A stretch of 64,000 nt of DNA, taken from contig NW_003314353.1 of NCBI RefSeq assembly GCF_000143415.4, positions 352,790 to 416,789 on the forward strand, given 5' to 3'. Under the pieces are notes generated by a model. The model ran no database searches, was not told where the DNA came from, and worked only from the letters and a program-made list of their open reading frames with translations. How positions within the stretch are numbered: position 1 is the first letter of the stretch; the number at the start of each line of letters is the position of its first letter. Source of the stretch: Selaginella moellendorffii. Lineage: Eukaryota; Streptophyta; Lycopodiopsida; Selaginellales; Selaginellaceae. Both the position numbers and the translations under genes were made by a program. Below, one piece after another: positions 23,264 through 32,796 of the stretch.

Positions 23264-24585
23264 CAGGTTCGCAGAGAAGATACTGTTTTTCTTTGGCAAC
23301 TGTAATTATATGCTCCATTGAAGTCACCTCTTCAATGGAGTTTGTCACCGCAACACACGGGACACCTTTGAGTAGTGCGGCTCGAAAAAATAGTCCGCCG
23401 CAGTTGTACTCGACAACACATTTGCCCTTGGAGTCGGAAGCAGGTGACCCACCCGCTATTGCGTTGAAGACCCAGCTGAGCATTTCCCATGCTGCACCTG
23501 GAGCTTTCTCTGGATTCTAAAGCTCCATAGTCATCTTCAGTTCCTCAGGCACGGGTAAATTGACCTCCCTTAGATCAATTCGATCAGCCTTGTCGAACGA
23601 AGCTGGGAAGTCACTCCAGTCCCACTCTGCTGCAGGACCAATAACAAGGGCGAGTGTGAAGATGCGGACATTCGTCGGTATCTTCTTCTTAGCTATTATC
23701 CCATGGATCTCTTGCATCTCCTTGCCTTTCAACCGAGCCTTCACCTCGTTCAAGGCCTTCCAAAACTTGTGATAGGATTCGGAGTCGTAGATCATATAGT
23801 GGACTGAAGATTCCACCTCCGCAAGTCCCATCATTAAGTCAATGATGGAGCTGACTTCGTTTGCATGAGTGATCTCCTCGTTTGTGAAGTCCATCACACA
23901 AAAGATGTTCTTGACCTGCTCATCTCCGCGGGAAACGATGCTCCTCCACCTTTGATCCTCATCCGAATTCACGTATACCCGGTAAGGTTCTCGATAGGCC
24001 TCTGCTGCGGGCTCGAGCTGTTTCTGAAGCCGGCGGTCGACATCCCTCTTAATGAAATTTGGATAGTGATCCAACTTCTCAGCTTTACTTTTCGTGGCAT
24101 CCCGTAGCAGATCGATGAACTTGGGGGCCCCCTTCACGTACTCGTCGATGTCTTCATTTGACAACTCCAGCTCTTCCATCATCTCTTGCGTGGTGTCGAT
24201 GCTCACCCTCTCCACGGCCACTTGCTCGAAGATCCAATCCTTCAATAGCGCACGAGCTCTTAGAGTCGTGCACAAGTCCTCGTATGTCACAATATGGCTG
24301 GGAGTCATTTTGGTCTTGTTGAAGACTACCTCACCACGTAGAAGAGCATTAGCCACTGTCAGAAGGTCGTCGTCGTCTAGAGACCACGAGAAACGCAAGG
24401 CGTTGAGCTTCAAATCATTGGGCTTCTGGCCGTCCTCCACACCCATTGAGTTTAGCAACTCCCCGTCATGGTACCTCCTCAGCACATCTACCCATTTGTC
24501 AAAAACAACTTTTGTCGTGAGTAGAATGTTATGGATGCTGAGTGTCATTGACCCCCAGTGTTTTCGAGAGAAGACTCAAGAATTC
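23264..24585 (-). pseudogene. Helical plus methyltransferase-like exon with an in-frame TAG
   Basis: This exon begins at 24585 after a 54-bp intron. A frame change near the A-run at 24563 links it to the frame at 24548. About 343 codons follow, rich in charged helices and without a recognised motif. A TAG at 23517-23519 interrupts the frame, which then stays open through CVVEYNCGGLFFRAALLKG and VPCVAVTNSIEE to the donor at 23263. That stretch resembles the glycine-loop motif I of adenine/cytosine methyltransferases (hydrophobic strand, GG, AA-LxG, hydrophobic-E/N). The match is weak and no DPPY-type motif was found, so the methyltransferase idea is tentative. Confidence 0.4.
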
Positions 24586-24639
24586 CTGCAATGGAAATGG
24601 CGTGAGGCCACATGCTATGCCACATGCAACGAGGCTTAC
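24586..24639 (-). other. 54-bp intron containing a palindrome
   Basis: GTAAGC donor and TTGCAG acceptor, with palindrome copy 24597-24618 between them. The length is a multiple of three, so it is also readable as coding, but that reading inserts the palindrome's own translation. Comparable palindrome introns are 23089-23126, 22950-22998, 22753-22805 and, in the transposase gene, 31612-31665. Confidence 0.55.
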
Positions 24640-25818
24640 CTGCCAGGCGCTAGTTGCTAGTGCACATCCTTGTCCTGGTTTTTGTGGCTTCTTCAGTTGA
24701 ACCCAGAGCTTCCGTGTTCGTGCCAATGTCTCGTGCAGACCCGATTTGTAGCACGTTTCTTGCTTCACATTCTGCGCGTGGGAGATGTATATGATAGATC
24801 GGAGGGGCGAGTTGCCTTTTATCAGGCGGACAACTCTTGTCTTGAAGACTTTCTTCACCTCCTCACCCACCATAATATCCACAACTATCTCTTGCATCGC
24901 CAAGCTAGAATGCTGCCCGGAGACGGCATAGAACCGGATGTTCTGATCGTCCAACACCTTCCTATTGATCAAGTCTGGAAACCTTGTCTCGCCCTTCATT
25001 GTTCGGTAGTAGGGGATCACGTCTGCGATGTCGGGTGTTACTGGACTTGCCAGCATCTTCTGCTTCAGTTTCTCCACCCACTCATCAGATACTAGCTTGT
25101 GGTTGTATTTGCTTTGGATGTCGATACGGCTCACGTCGATTGTATATACTTTGTTGGAATAGTAACAAATACTATTATCTGCGATGATTTTTGCTGCCTC
25201 TTCTTGCTCTTTCTGCTCTTTGCGGCTCTTCTTTTTGGTGGGTGTAGTGTTCGAACCCGAGGCAATGGCATCACCGAGTAGCTTCTTTTTTGGAGCAGGA
25301 GAGTCGGACGTTGGCTTGAGCTTGACCACCCTTTTCTGCTTCGGGGTAGTTTCCAGATCGACCCCCTTCCCCTTCGCTTCGCGAACTGGAGGCACTCTCA
25401 ACGGCTCAATGTTGGAATATAGTTTTTGAACATCGCCGTAGGTGAGGTCCGTGGATTCCATGTGATCTTCATAGACCCGCAGCGTCTTTGAAATTGTGGG
25501 CCTCCTGGACAACCTCTCCCTAGCTCCCTCTAGGAATTCCTCATAGCCGTTGCCCCCCTCCGGGAAGCCGCTAGGATGTGCAAGGTGGATCTTGAAGGCG
25601 GACGCTGTCTCTACCACAAGTGCCAGTCCATATTCTTGCATGGAATTGCATGGAGTGTCTGTCACTTGGATGAGGATCCCCATGCATTCTTTTCTCCCAC
25701 CATCTGTGTTGTACAGCCTTAGATCCTCGCCTTCCATCCCGAAAGTCCAACTGGTGAGCTCCTCCCCCTTCTCTGCATCCACATTGACAGTGGCTGGAAG
25801 AAGAACACAATTCCTCGC
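24640..25818 (-). CDS. ParB/Srx-like exon of the transposon multi-domain gene
   Basis: An open exon of about 390 codons that starts after a good acceptor (25819-25820) and ends at a CAG|GTAAG donor (24639). The first 140 residues are unrecognised. Next comes a Lys-rich linker and then, at about residues 231-350 counted from the Met at 25839, a region like the ParB/sulfiredoxin fold. It has a VYTIDVSRI strand at the start and YAVSGQHSSLAMQEIV (SGQH at 307-310), which matches the nucleotide-binding signature of that fold (Y-x-V-x-G-x-R/H-x-x-A). ParB-type domains bind nucleotides, nick DNA or spread on DNA from palindromic sites. The motif match is by eye, so this is a moderate call. No HTH was recognised. 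Confidence 0.5.
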
Positions 25819-26239
25819 CTGTTCAGAAATGCACAACAATTAGAGCTGACAGATGAAAAGCTAGCAGCTGGAAATAACGTGAGGCCACACGCCATTCACC
25901 ACTGCATTAGATGTCTTGAGGCTGCATCCTAAGATGGCGTGAGGCTACACGCCATCTGTAACCGGACTGCACTCGAGAGCCCAATCGGTGCATGCCAATG
26001 TTGCTACTGAATGGCATGTGGCCTCATGCCATTTTCTACTTGGCCTAAAAGACTTACCATTTGAAGCCGAATGGAGGCGTGACAATCGAGGCCGGACTCG
26101 CTGGCGAATGTGCACTGTGTGTGCAGTGGATCGTAGCAGCAAGGCTACTCTGCCACTTACAATTGGAGAGTGGCGCTGAAATCTCCCGGGACGCCAAGTG
26201 GGCTGCGTGTGGGTGGCGGAGTGGGCGGCGGAGTTGGCA

Positions 26240-26440
26240 GCGAAGTTACAAACTGGGTGTGTCTTGAAGTGGACGCCGATGCACACGAGCGCGATGTGAG
26301 CGCGAGTGTGATGCAAGTGCGAGTGGACGCCGATGCACACGAGAAACCTGTAGAGAAGGTAGATGAGCGCGAATGTGAGCGTGATCGCGAGTGGGAGCGC
26401 GATGCGAGCGCGAGTGTGCAAGCGCGAGTACGATGCAAAA
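26240..26440. repeat. Degenerate GCGCGAGTGTG repeats
   Basis: A run of GCGCGA(G/T)-GTG-like units and two copies of a GTGGACGCCGATGCACACGA block (26265-26284 and 26324-26343) make a short CpG-rich tandem region near the 5' side of the leftward gene. Frames across it on both strands are repeat artefacts. Confidence 0.6.
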
Positions 26441-26488
26441 CCTAACCTCACACGCGCGAAATGTCATGACGGTAGGTAATCCCGCCAC

Positions 26489-26612
26489 GTCATCATTCCT
26501 CAAACTTGGGCGCCACCATTAATTTCTGGATCACCGCGCGCATGCATGCATGTGAAATCCAAAAGAAATCCGCAACATCATCATTCCTCGGACTGCATGC
26601 ACGCGAAATCCA
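26489..26612. repeat. Imperfect direct repeat with GCATGC and GAAATCCAAAAGAAA
   Basis: CATCATTCCTC...GCATG...GAAATCCAAAAGAAA occurs twice, at about 26489-26564 and 26577-26612. No function is evident. Confidence 0.6.
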
Positions 26613-27090
26613 AAAGAAAGATCATGATTGGGATATCATTTAATACCCTCGCTATATTTATACCATGCATGATTGGATATTCCAAAGCATCTTGTATTTC
26701 CAAAAATGCCAGATGTTCAGCTAAATAAAGAATGGTATACAATGTCCTTCTTGATGACCCTGCAAAGAAGCATCTCGATCGGACACCACATGAGACCACA
26801 CGAGCCTTACAATGTTTCAGGGGCATTTGCCATAGATCCGACTGTTATTTTGCTCCAAGATTCTACAGTTTGGTGTGCATTGACCTTTCCATCGACACTG
26901 CAAAGGGACATCACAATCAGATGTGGGATCACAAAAAACTAACTTCACTAACTCTGGTTTCACCAAGATCTATGTAAGGAGTTATGAAATGAAAGGACCC
27001 TCTCTATTGAAATGTGTTTATGGTCCTGACATATCAAAGGATTTTGCATCAAGTTCTGTATTTGCATGTTTATCAAGCTACTGAATTGCT

Positions 27091-27115
27091 AAACCCTAAA
27101 CCCTAAACCCTAAAC
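27091..27115 (+). repeat. Interstitial plant telomere repeat
   Basis: Three and a half units of AAACCCT, the Arabidopsis-type telomere unit. Short runs of this kind (telo boxes) also occur in plant promoters, and this one lies in the divergent promoter region of the transposon. Confidence 0.85.
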
Positions 27116-27450
27116 ATGTGGCAAATGCTGCGTGAAGAAAGATGCCCTTTCTGGGCAAATGCTGTAAGAGGCAGATGCCGAGCAGATGTATCTCAGGCTA
27201 GCGAAGGGGACAAACGGAAGCTAGCTATAAACATGACGGGATGCAAATAGATTACTAGGCTGGTCCTGCGAAAATCAAAAACCATAATTGAAAACATTGA
27301 AAATGCAAAAAGAAAGGTTTATAATATTTTTGAATTTTAAGCAACCAAAGGAATGTAAGTAGGGCATGTGTTTGTAAGTTTAAAAATGCCTCAACCACTT
27401 AAATTCCCAAGTAAATAAAGCTGTTTCTATTTTTGGTACATGTAAACTTT

Positions 27451-28297
27451 ATAGCGTGTGGGCTCATGCAATTTTGAACCCAAAAATGCACCAAAAAATG
27501 CTCGACTAGCATTATTCTTTGAATGGCGTGTGGCCTTATATTGCCATAAATGGACGTACACACACAGCATAATTATTCCTTTACACAGCGAATAATCTTG
27601 GCGCGGATCGCTGACATGGCATGGCAAAATTCGAATCACTGACATGGCACAGCTGGATCGAGGCAAGGACATGATGTGACAAAGTTCAACCTCCGACAGC
27701 AAAGTCTAGAAGCTACTCAGTTTGAAATTTGTCAGAGGAATCATAAGATCTGGTTTGTCAGAGGATTTGATGTGACGTTCAAGCGTGTGTTATTTTTGAA
27801 TTCTCGAACTCATTCCTAGGTCTATCATTTTTGTGCGCCGTGTTCTTGGTTCCGCTGAGCGCAGTGAGCGCTGCTTGTGTAAGCGGCGTTGTGAGCTGTG
27901 GTTTATGCGTCTACGAGCGGTTGCGGCATTGCGAGCGCTATTGCGAGCGGCAGTTTATGCGAGTGGCAGTTTGTGCGAGCGGTGCTACGAGTAGTTGCGG
28001 TGTTGCGAGCGGCACTGTCTTTGGTGTGGCTACCGCTTTCTCTTGATATTCGGCACTTGTGCTTCCTGGTATGTTCACCATGGAATGGCTTAGGACCACA
28101 TTTAGAAATGGCATGAGGCCACATGCCATCTTGGGCCCTTGCAATTTCATGGCTAGCGTATTGTCATGTATGTTTTTACTTGCCTGCAACTGTGTGTATA
28201 TCAAGATGGCATGAGGCCTCATGCCAATTTTGTGAATGCGAAATTTCACGTGGGTGTCAATAGCATGTTTGAATAATGGCATGTGGCCTCATGCTAT
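27451..28297. repeat. Palindrome family, central cluster (5 copies)
   Basis: Copies at 27451-27472 (degenerate), 27523-27547 (with a 3-bp insertion), 28108-28129, 28206-28227 and 28276-28297. The last three precede the transposase start codon and lie in the presumed 5' leader or leader intron. Confidence 0.8.
27830..28040. repeat. GCGAGCGG-type degenerate repeats
   Basis: A CpG-rich tract of GTTGCGAGCGGCA-like units before the transposase gene. Part of it (27985-28060) is copied at 29549-29623 inside the duplication joint. Confidence 0.65.
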
Positions 28298-28379
28298 TGA
28301 GGTTGTTTGGTATGTTATGATTTAGGCCATTCTCCAATCATTTTTTGTATGGTCTTAATTTCTTTTCTGCACTTTCAGA

Positions 28380-29522
28380 ATGGCCTCCGCAAGTGCGACG
28401 CATGTTCCCTCCGTGGATCTTAAGAACCGTGCTACATGGATTCAGGCAAAGGTGTTTCTAAACAACCCCGAGGGGGAGGTGGTAGCTGAGGGCTTAGCCA
28501 CAGTTGTCGATCCAAGAGATGCGGTTGCTAATCAAGAATTAAGCTGGGATGATATTGGAGTTGCGATTTTAGAGGTTGTTGACACAGAAGAAAACAATCT
28601 GACTATTGGAAGCATTGTGCGGTGGAAATTGAGGCACTTAGTGTTTGAGAATGTGAAGGATTCACAATCAAACACCACTACAACTGATGACAGAACATCT
28701 CTTCATGGGAAAAGAAAGTACACCTTCCTAAAGCGCAGCCAAAGGGATCTGAGCAACGAACCGAAAAGGCAAAAAATGGCGATAGAGGTTTGAATGGTCT
28801 CGACAGTTGCTTGTTGCAAGAGGAGGTGCTGTCAACATGCTGATTGGGATGCTATTGAAGAGGAGAGAGCAAGATACAAGACATTGTCCTGGAAGGCAGC
28901 TCGCAATTTTGTGTATGAGGCATTACGGTCATCTGTTGATGCTTCAGAACATCAGGTGGGGGGCATGGTCTTCCAGAGGGGTTTGGTCTGCATGAAGGCA
29001 TGGAGAATCATTTATGGAGTCCTTCGAACCACATTCTACAGAATCAAAACTGAGTTCGAGGAACAAAGGGTTCAACAGGCAGTCCATGGGAACGACGGTA
29101 CTCACAAAACCAGGGGTGATGTTGTATATGGAGAGGCAATCTTCAAGAGGTTTGTCGAGATATGTAGCGAGCAGCAACCACATAAAACTCGCCTCTTGGA
29201 AGATGGAACTCGAGACACCCAACGAGTTCTCCCTTCCATGTATACCAAGGGGGCCATATTGGAAGATGTGAATCGGGAACTCCAGAGTAATGGCTACAGG
29301 AAGCTGAGCCAATCTAGATTTAGTAGATTGTGGAGCAACAGGTTCAGGGATGTGAGTATAAGAAAGTACTCCAGCTTTTCAAAGTGTGACGAGTGCACTG
29401 CTATCAAAATGGCTTTGTCGAAGAATTCTTGCATCGCTCAAGAGCGAGAGACGTTGGTTAGAAGGCGGCTCGACCACAACATCGAGCAGAGAAGCTGCAG
29501 GACTGCATATTATCATAACAAG
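28380..29522 (+). pseudogene. Transposase 5' half, first tandem copy
   Basis: This is the N-terminal half of the transposase described under 30079-32796. It is better preserved than the second copy. The only stop is TGA at 28791-28793, directly before ATG and a Cys-rich motif (ACCKRRCC). Where the second copy has TAG and TAA, this copy has CAG and CAA. It breaks off at about 29522, before the first catalytic Asp, where it joins unrelated transposon sequence, so it cannot encode an active enzyme alone. Confidence 0.7.
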
Positions 29523-29670
29523 ATGCAGTGTTGCGAGTAGGCGCTGAGAGTAGTTGCGGTGTTGCGAGCGGCACTGTCTTTGGTGTGGCTACCGCTTTTG
29601 CTTGATATTCGGCACTTGTGCTTCAAGGCAATCTCTTCATCCATGCAGCTGCCTGTGTCTCTGTTTGGCA

Positions 29671-29770
29671 NNNNNNNNNNNNNNNNNNNNNNNNNNNNNN
29701 NNNNNNNNNNNNNNNNNNNNNNNNNNNNNNNNNNNNNNNNNNNNNNNNNNNNNNNNNNNNNNNNNNNNNN
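29671..29770. other. Assembly gap of 100 N
   Basis: Exactly 100 N, a usual placeholder for unknown length. In the paralogous stretch only 21 bases (31364-31384) lie between the sequences that flank the gap, so the true gap could be that short or the join could be a misassembly. Open frames spanning it are meaningless. Confidence 0.95.
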
Positions 29771-29903
29771 CCCAGAACTATGGGAACTTCTTTGTACCTC
29801 TATGGGGTGGCAGGGGTGCAAACATGATGATTGCGTCCCTAGCAAAACACTTAAGGTTTTGTCATGTATGTTTTTACTTGCCTGCAACGGTGTGTATATC
29901 GAC

Positions 29904-31656
29904 ATGGCATGAGTGCCTCATGCCAATTTTGTGAATGCGAAATTTCACGTGGGTGTCAATAGCATGTTTGAATAATGGCATGTGGCCTCATGCTATTGAG
30001 GTTGTTTGGTATGTTAGGATTTAAGCCATTCTCCAATCATTTTTTGTATGGTCTTAACTTCTTTTTTGCACTTTCAGAATGGCCTCCGCAAGTGCGACGC
30101 ATGTTCCCTCCGTGGATCTTAAGAACCGTGCTACATTGGTTCAGGCAAAGGTGTTTCTAAACAACCCCGAGGGGGAGGTGGTAGCTGAGGGCTTAGCCAC
30201 AGTTGTCGATCCAAGAGATGCGGTTGCTAATCAAGAATTGGGCTGGGATGATATTGGAGTTGCGATTTTAAAGGTTGTTGACACAGAAGAAAACAGTCTG
30301 ACTATTGGAAGTATTGTGCGGTGGAAATTGAGGCACTTAGTGTTTGAGAATGTGAAGGATTCACAATCAAACACCACTACAACTGATGACAGAACATCTC
30401 TTCATGGGAAAAGAAAGTACACCTTCCTAATGCGCAGCCAAAGGGATCTGAGCAACGAACCGAAAAGGCAGAAAATGGCGATAGAGGTTTGAATGGTCTC
30501 GACAGTTGCTTGTTGCAAGAGGAGGTGCTGTCAACATGCTGATTGGGATGCTATTGAAGAGGAGAGAGCAAGATACAAGACATTGTCCTGGAAGGCAGCT
30601 CGCAATTTTGTGTATGAGGCATTACGGTCATCTGTTGATGCTTCAGAACATCAGGTGGGGGGCATGGTCTTCTAGAGGGGTTTGGTCTGCATGAAGGCAT
30701 GGAGAATCATTTATGGAGTCCCTCGAACCACATTCTACAGAATCAAAACTGAGTTCGAGGAACAAAGGGTTCAACAGGCAGTCCATGGGAACGACAGTAC
30801 TCACAAAACCAGGGGTCATGTTGTATATGGAGAGGCAATCTTCAAGAGGTTTGTCGAGACATGTAGCGAGCAGCAACCACATAAAACCCGCCTCTTGGAA
30901 GATGGAACTCGAGACACCCAACGAGTTCTCCCTTCCATGTATACCAAGGGGGCCATATTGGAATATGTGAATCGGGAACTCCAGAGTAATGGCTACAAGA
31001 AGCTGAGCTAATCTAGATTTAGTAGATTTTGGAGCAACAGGTTCAAGGATGTGAGTATAGGAAAGTACTCCAGCTTTTCAAAGTGTGACGAATGCACTGC
31101 TATCAAAATGGCTTTGTCAAAGAATTCTTGCATCGCTCAAGAGCGAGAGACGTTGGTTAGAAGGCGGCTCGACCACAACATCGAGCAGAGAAGCTGCAGG
31201 ACTGCATATTATCATAACAAGATTCTCTCCATGGAGAGACCTGACTCTTACCTCTGCATCATCCACGACAAAATGGACCAGAAAAAGACGTGCTTACCTC
31301 GACTCAATCCTGCCCCCAAGGCAATCTCTTCATTCATGCAGCTGCCTGTGTCTCTGTTTGGCATAATCGCTCATGGGCATGGTGCCCAGAACTATGGGAA
31401 CTTCTTTGTACCTCTATGGGGTGGCGGGGGTGCAAACATGATGATTGCGTCCCTAGCAAAACACTTAAGGTCTCTACAAAGTGCGCAGACTGAGCTAAAC
31501 GGCCAACCCTTGCATAAGGCCCTTGTCGATCGAACCCCATACAGGGTTCAGCTGGAGGAGGAGCAAAGGCTTGCAGTATCGCGTGGGGCCCCATACCATC
31601 CCAGTGAATATGTTGGCCGTTAGATTGTAGGGTTATCACGTGAGGCCTCATGCCAT
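29904..31656. repeat. Palindrome family, copies within the transposase duplication
   Basis: Copies at about 29904-29925 (one extra central base) and 29974-29995 belong to the duplicated leader. The copy at 31635-31656 is inside the predicted 54-bp intron of the transposase gene. Confidence 0.8.
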
Positions 31657-32796
31657 TCCGACGAGGCTGGTCGCCCGGTGAATGCACAGCCTCATCCAAA
31701 TGAAGCAGAATCTCAAGGAATTTCTTGCGGCCGATGTGGCCTTCCACCCCATCTTCTGCTCCAAACAGACAATGCTGGTAGTAAGAACAAAAACATGTAC
31801 GTCTTCGCGTACTTGGCGATGCTTGTTGCCAAAGGCATATTTGAAACGGTTACACTTGGCTTTCTCATGGTTGGGCACATTCATGAAGACGTCGATGCCA
31901 TGTTCAGTCACCTGGCAGAGTCCCTCCAGCGATCCAATGTGCTCACCCTCCCACAACTCTAAGATGAATTCCAAAATTGCATCAAAGGCACTGTTGAAGC
32001 TGCACTTGTGACAGAGGTTCCAGACTTTAAGGGGTTTGTAAGAGGCTACATCAGGGACGGATCCGAAACGCTGATTGGCCACTCCAAGCCTCTTCAGTTT
32101 CATTTCAGCATGCGTGACAGTGCTCCAGTGATGAGGTACAAGATGAGAGAATGGGACACAATGTGGCTGCCAGTGGACGGCATTGAACTCTTCAAGAGAG
32201 ATCCCATAACTGGGGAACCTATGATTCCTCAGGGTTCCCCATGGCCGATGCACCCGGATGGACTCAAAGACCAGGAAAGTATAGTGGCCGGGATTAGACA
32301 GCATATTGCCTTCTGGAAGAGGGGGTTGATGTTTGGTGGAGAATCCTATTTTCAGAGGTGCAAGCCTTTGATCGAATACTGGGAGAAGATTATATCTGCT
32401 ATCCAAAATTGGCCGGTTGTATATGAAGAATTGGAAGAGTCCTTTTGGCCAGAACCCAGAGCACTAGATAGTAGCGGAACAATGTCCTCTGAAAATGCAG
32501 TGACAGATAACGATGTTGAGGATCACTATTGTGGGCCGAGGAACAAGAAGCCGGATTCAGCATTCAATCCAGTACAGGTCTGCAAAGGAATGGTCGTGCT
32601 TGTCAGACCCAGTAATAAAAAACAAATGATATGGGTGGGGCGTTGCATCACTGATGCAGAGGAGGACGCGGAAACTAACTCCTTCAATGTAACTGTAGAG
32701 TGGTTCAAGCCAAGTTCCGGATATACGAAGGATTGCCTAGAAAAGAGATGGGTGCTGAATCCAAGGGATCCCAGCATGCTGCATATCGGTGGATAA
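30079..32796 (+). pseudogene. Transposase of the 14.5-kb element, DUF7869-like, with four stops
   Basis: Two exons, 30079-31611 and 31666-32796, joined across a 54-bp palindrome intron. Order: N-terminal domain (about 137 codons), Cys-rich motif (CCKRRCC), a helical region with a second Cys pair (SKCDEC), then an RNase H-like core. The core has HDKMDQKKTCLPRL (D at 31267), LLLQTDNAGSKNKN (D at 31768) and GFLMVGHIHEDVDAMFSHLA (E/D at 31885-31896). This D...DN-x-KNK...GHxHEDxD order is that of eukaryotic DUF7869-type proteins and fits a DDE/D transposase that would cut and join the TIRs. Stops: TGA 30490, TAG 30673, TAA 31009, TAA 31960. The family is a confident call, its name less so. Confidence 0.75.
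31612..31665 (+). other. 54-bp palindrome intron in the transposase gene
   Basis: A GT donor after the GAA-TAT codons, an AG acceptor at 31664-31665, and palindrome 31635-31656 between. Splicing joins SEY to the frame that runs into the catalytic QTDN motif. Unspliced, the frame ends at TAG 31621-31623. Confidence 0.6.

Larger units (their letters stand above)
20433..25818 (-). pseudogene. Multi-exon transposon gene: ParB-like, methyltransferase-like and HAD regions
   Basis: The minus-strand ORFs join into one gene of at least ten exons: 24640-25818, 23264-24585, 23127-23213, 22999-23088, 22806-22949, 22207-22752, 22135-22149, 21978-22085, 21343-21930, and 21295 down to 20433. All predicted introns are GT-AG and 38-57 bp. 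From 23263 leftward every one interrupts a codon after its first base, and all join the frames correctly, which is strong evidence for one protein. Lesions: a frame change in an A-run near 24563, TAG at 23517-23519, TAA at 22601-22603, TAG near 21081, and frame changes near 20846. Further 5' exons beyond the acceptor at 25819 are likely. I know of no named protein with this order. Confidence 0.65.
20377..26032. repeat. Palindrome family, left cluster (10 copies)
   Basis: 22-bp palindromes with core TGGCRTGWGGCCWCAYGCCA occur at 20377-20398, 21454-21475, 21529-21550 (a perfect palindrome), 22768-22789, 22959-22980, 23100-23121, 24597-24618, 25874-25895, 25934-25955 and 26011-26032. Arms are well conserved and the central six bases vary. 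Four sit inside predicted introns, two inside coding sequence of exon 9 and three in the 5' leader. Flanking sequence is not shared, so the 22 bp is the repeated unit. Confidence 0.85.
25819..28379. promoter_or_regulatory. Divergent intergenic region between the two transposon genes
   Basis: The leftward gene starts near its left side and the rightward transposase starts at 28380. Both flanks of the region are GC-rich and CpG-rich (26060-26450 and 27830-28040), while the middle is AT-rich. It should hold both promoters and the 5' leaders. An AG directly before the ATG at 28380, after a pyrimidine-rich stretch, suggests a leader intron on the transposase side. Confidence 0.45.
28158..31221 (+). 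repeat. Tandem duplication of a 1.36-kb unit
   Basis: Unit 1 (28158-29522) and unit 2 (29858-31221) are nearly identical and include the leader palindromes and the transposase 5' half. The 335 bp between them is a patchwork: 29549-29623 copies 27985-28060, 29624-29670 copies 31317-31363, and 29771-29855 copies 31385-31470. The joint therefore mixes three places of the same element. Confidence 0.8.

Noticed and set aside
25945-26451. 168-codon minus-strand ORF upstream of the ParB-like exon
   Set aside because: It runs across GCGCGAGTG repeats and two palindromes. The next exon starts at a clear acceptor, so at most a small part is a 5' exon.
29513-29934. ORFs crossing the N gap
   Set aside because: Translation through unknown bases, in a chimeric joint.
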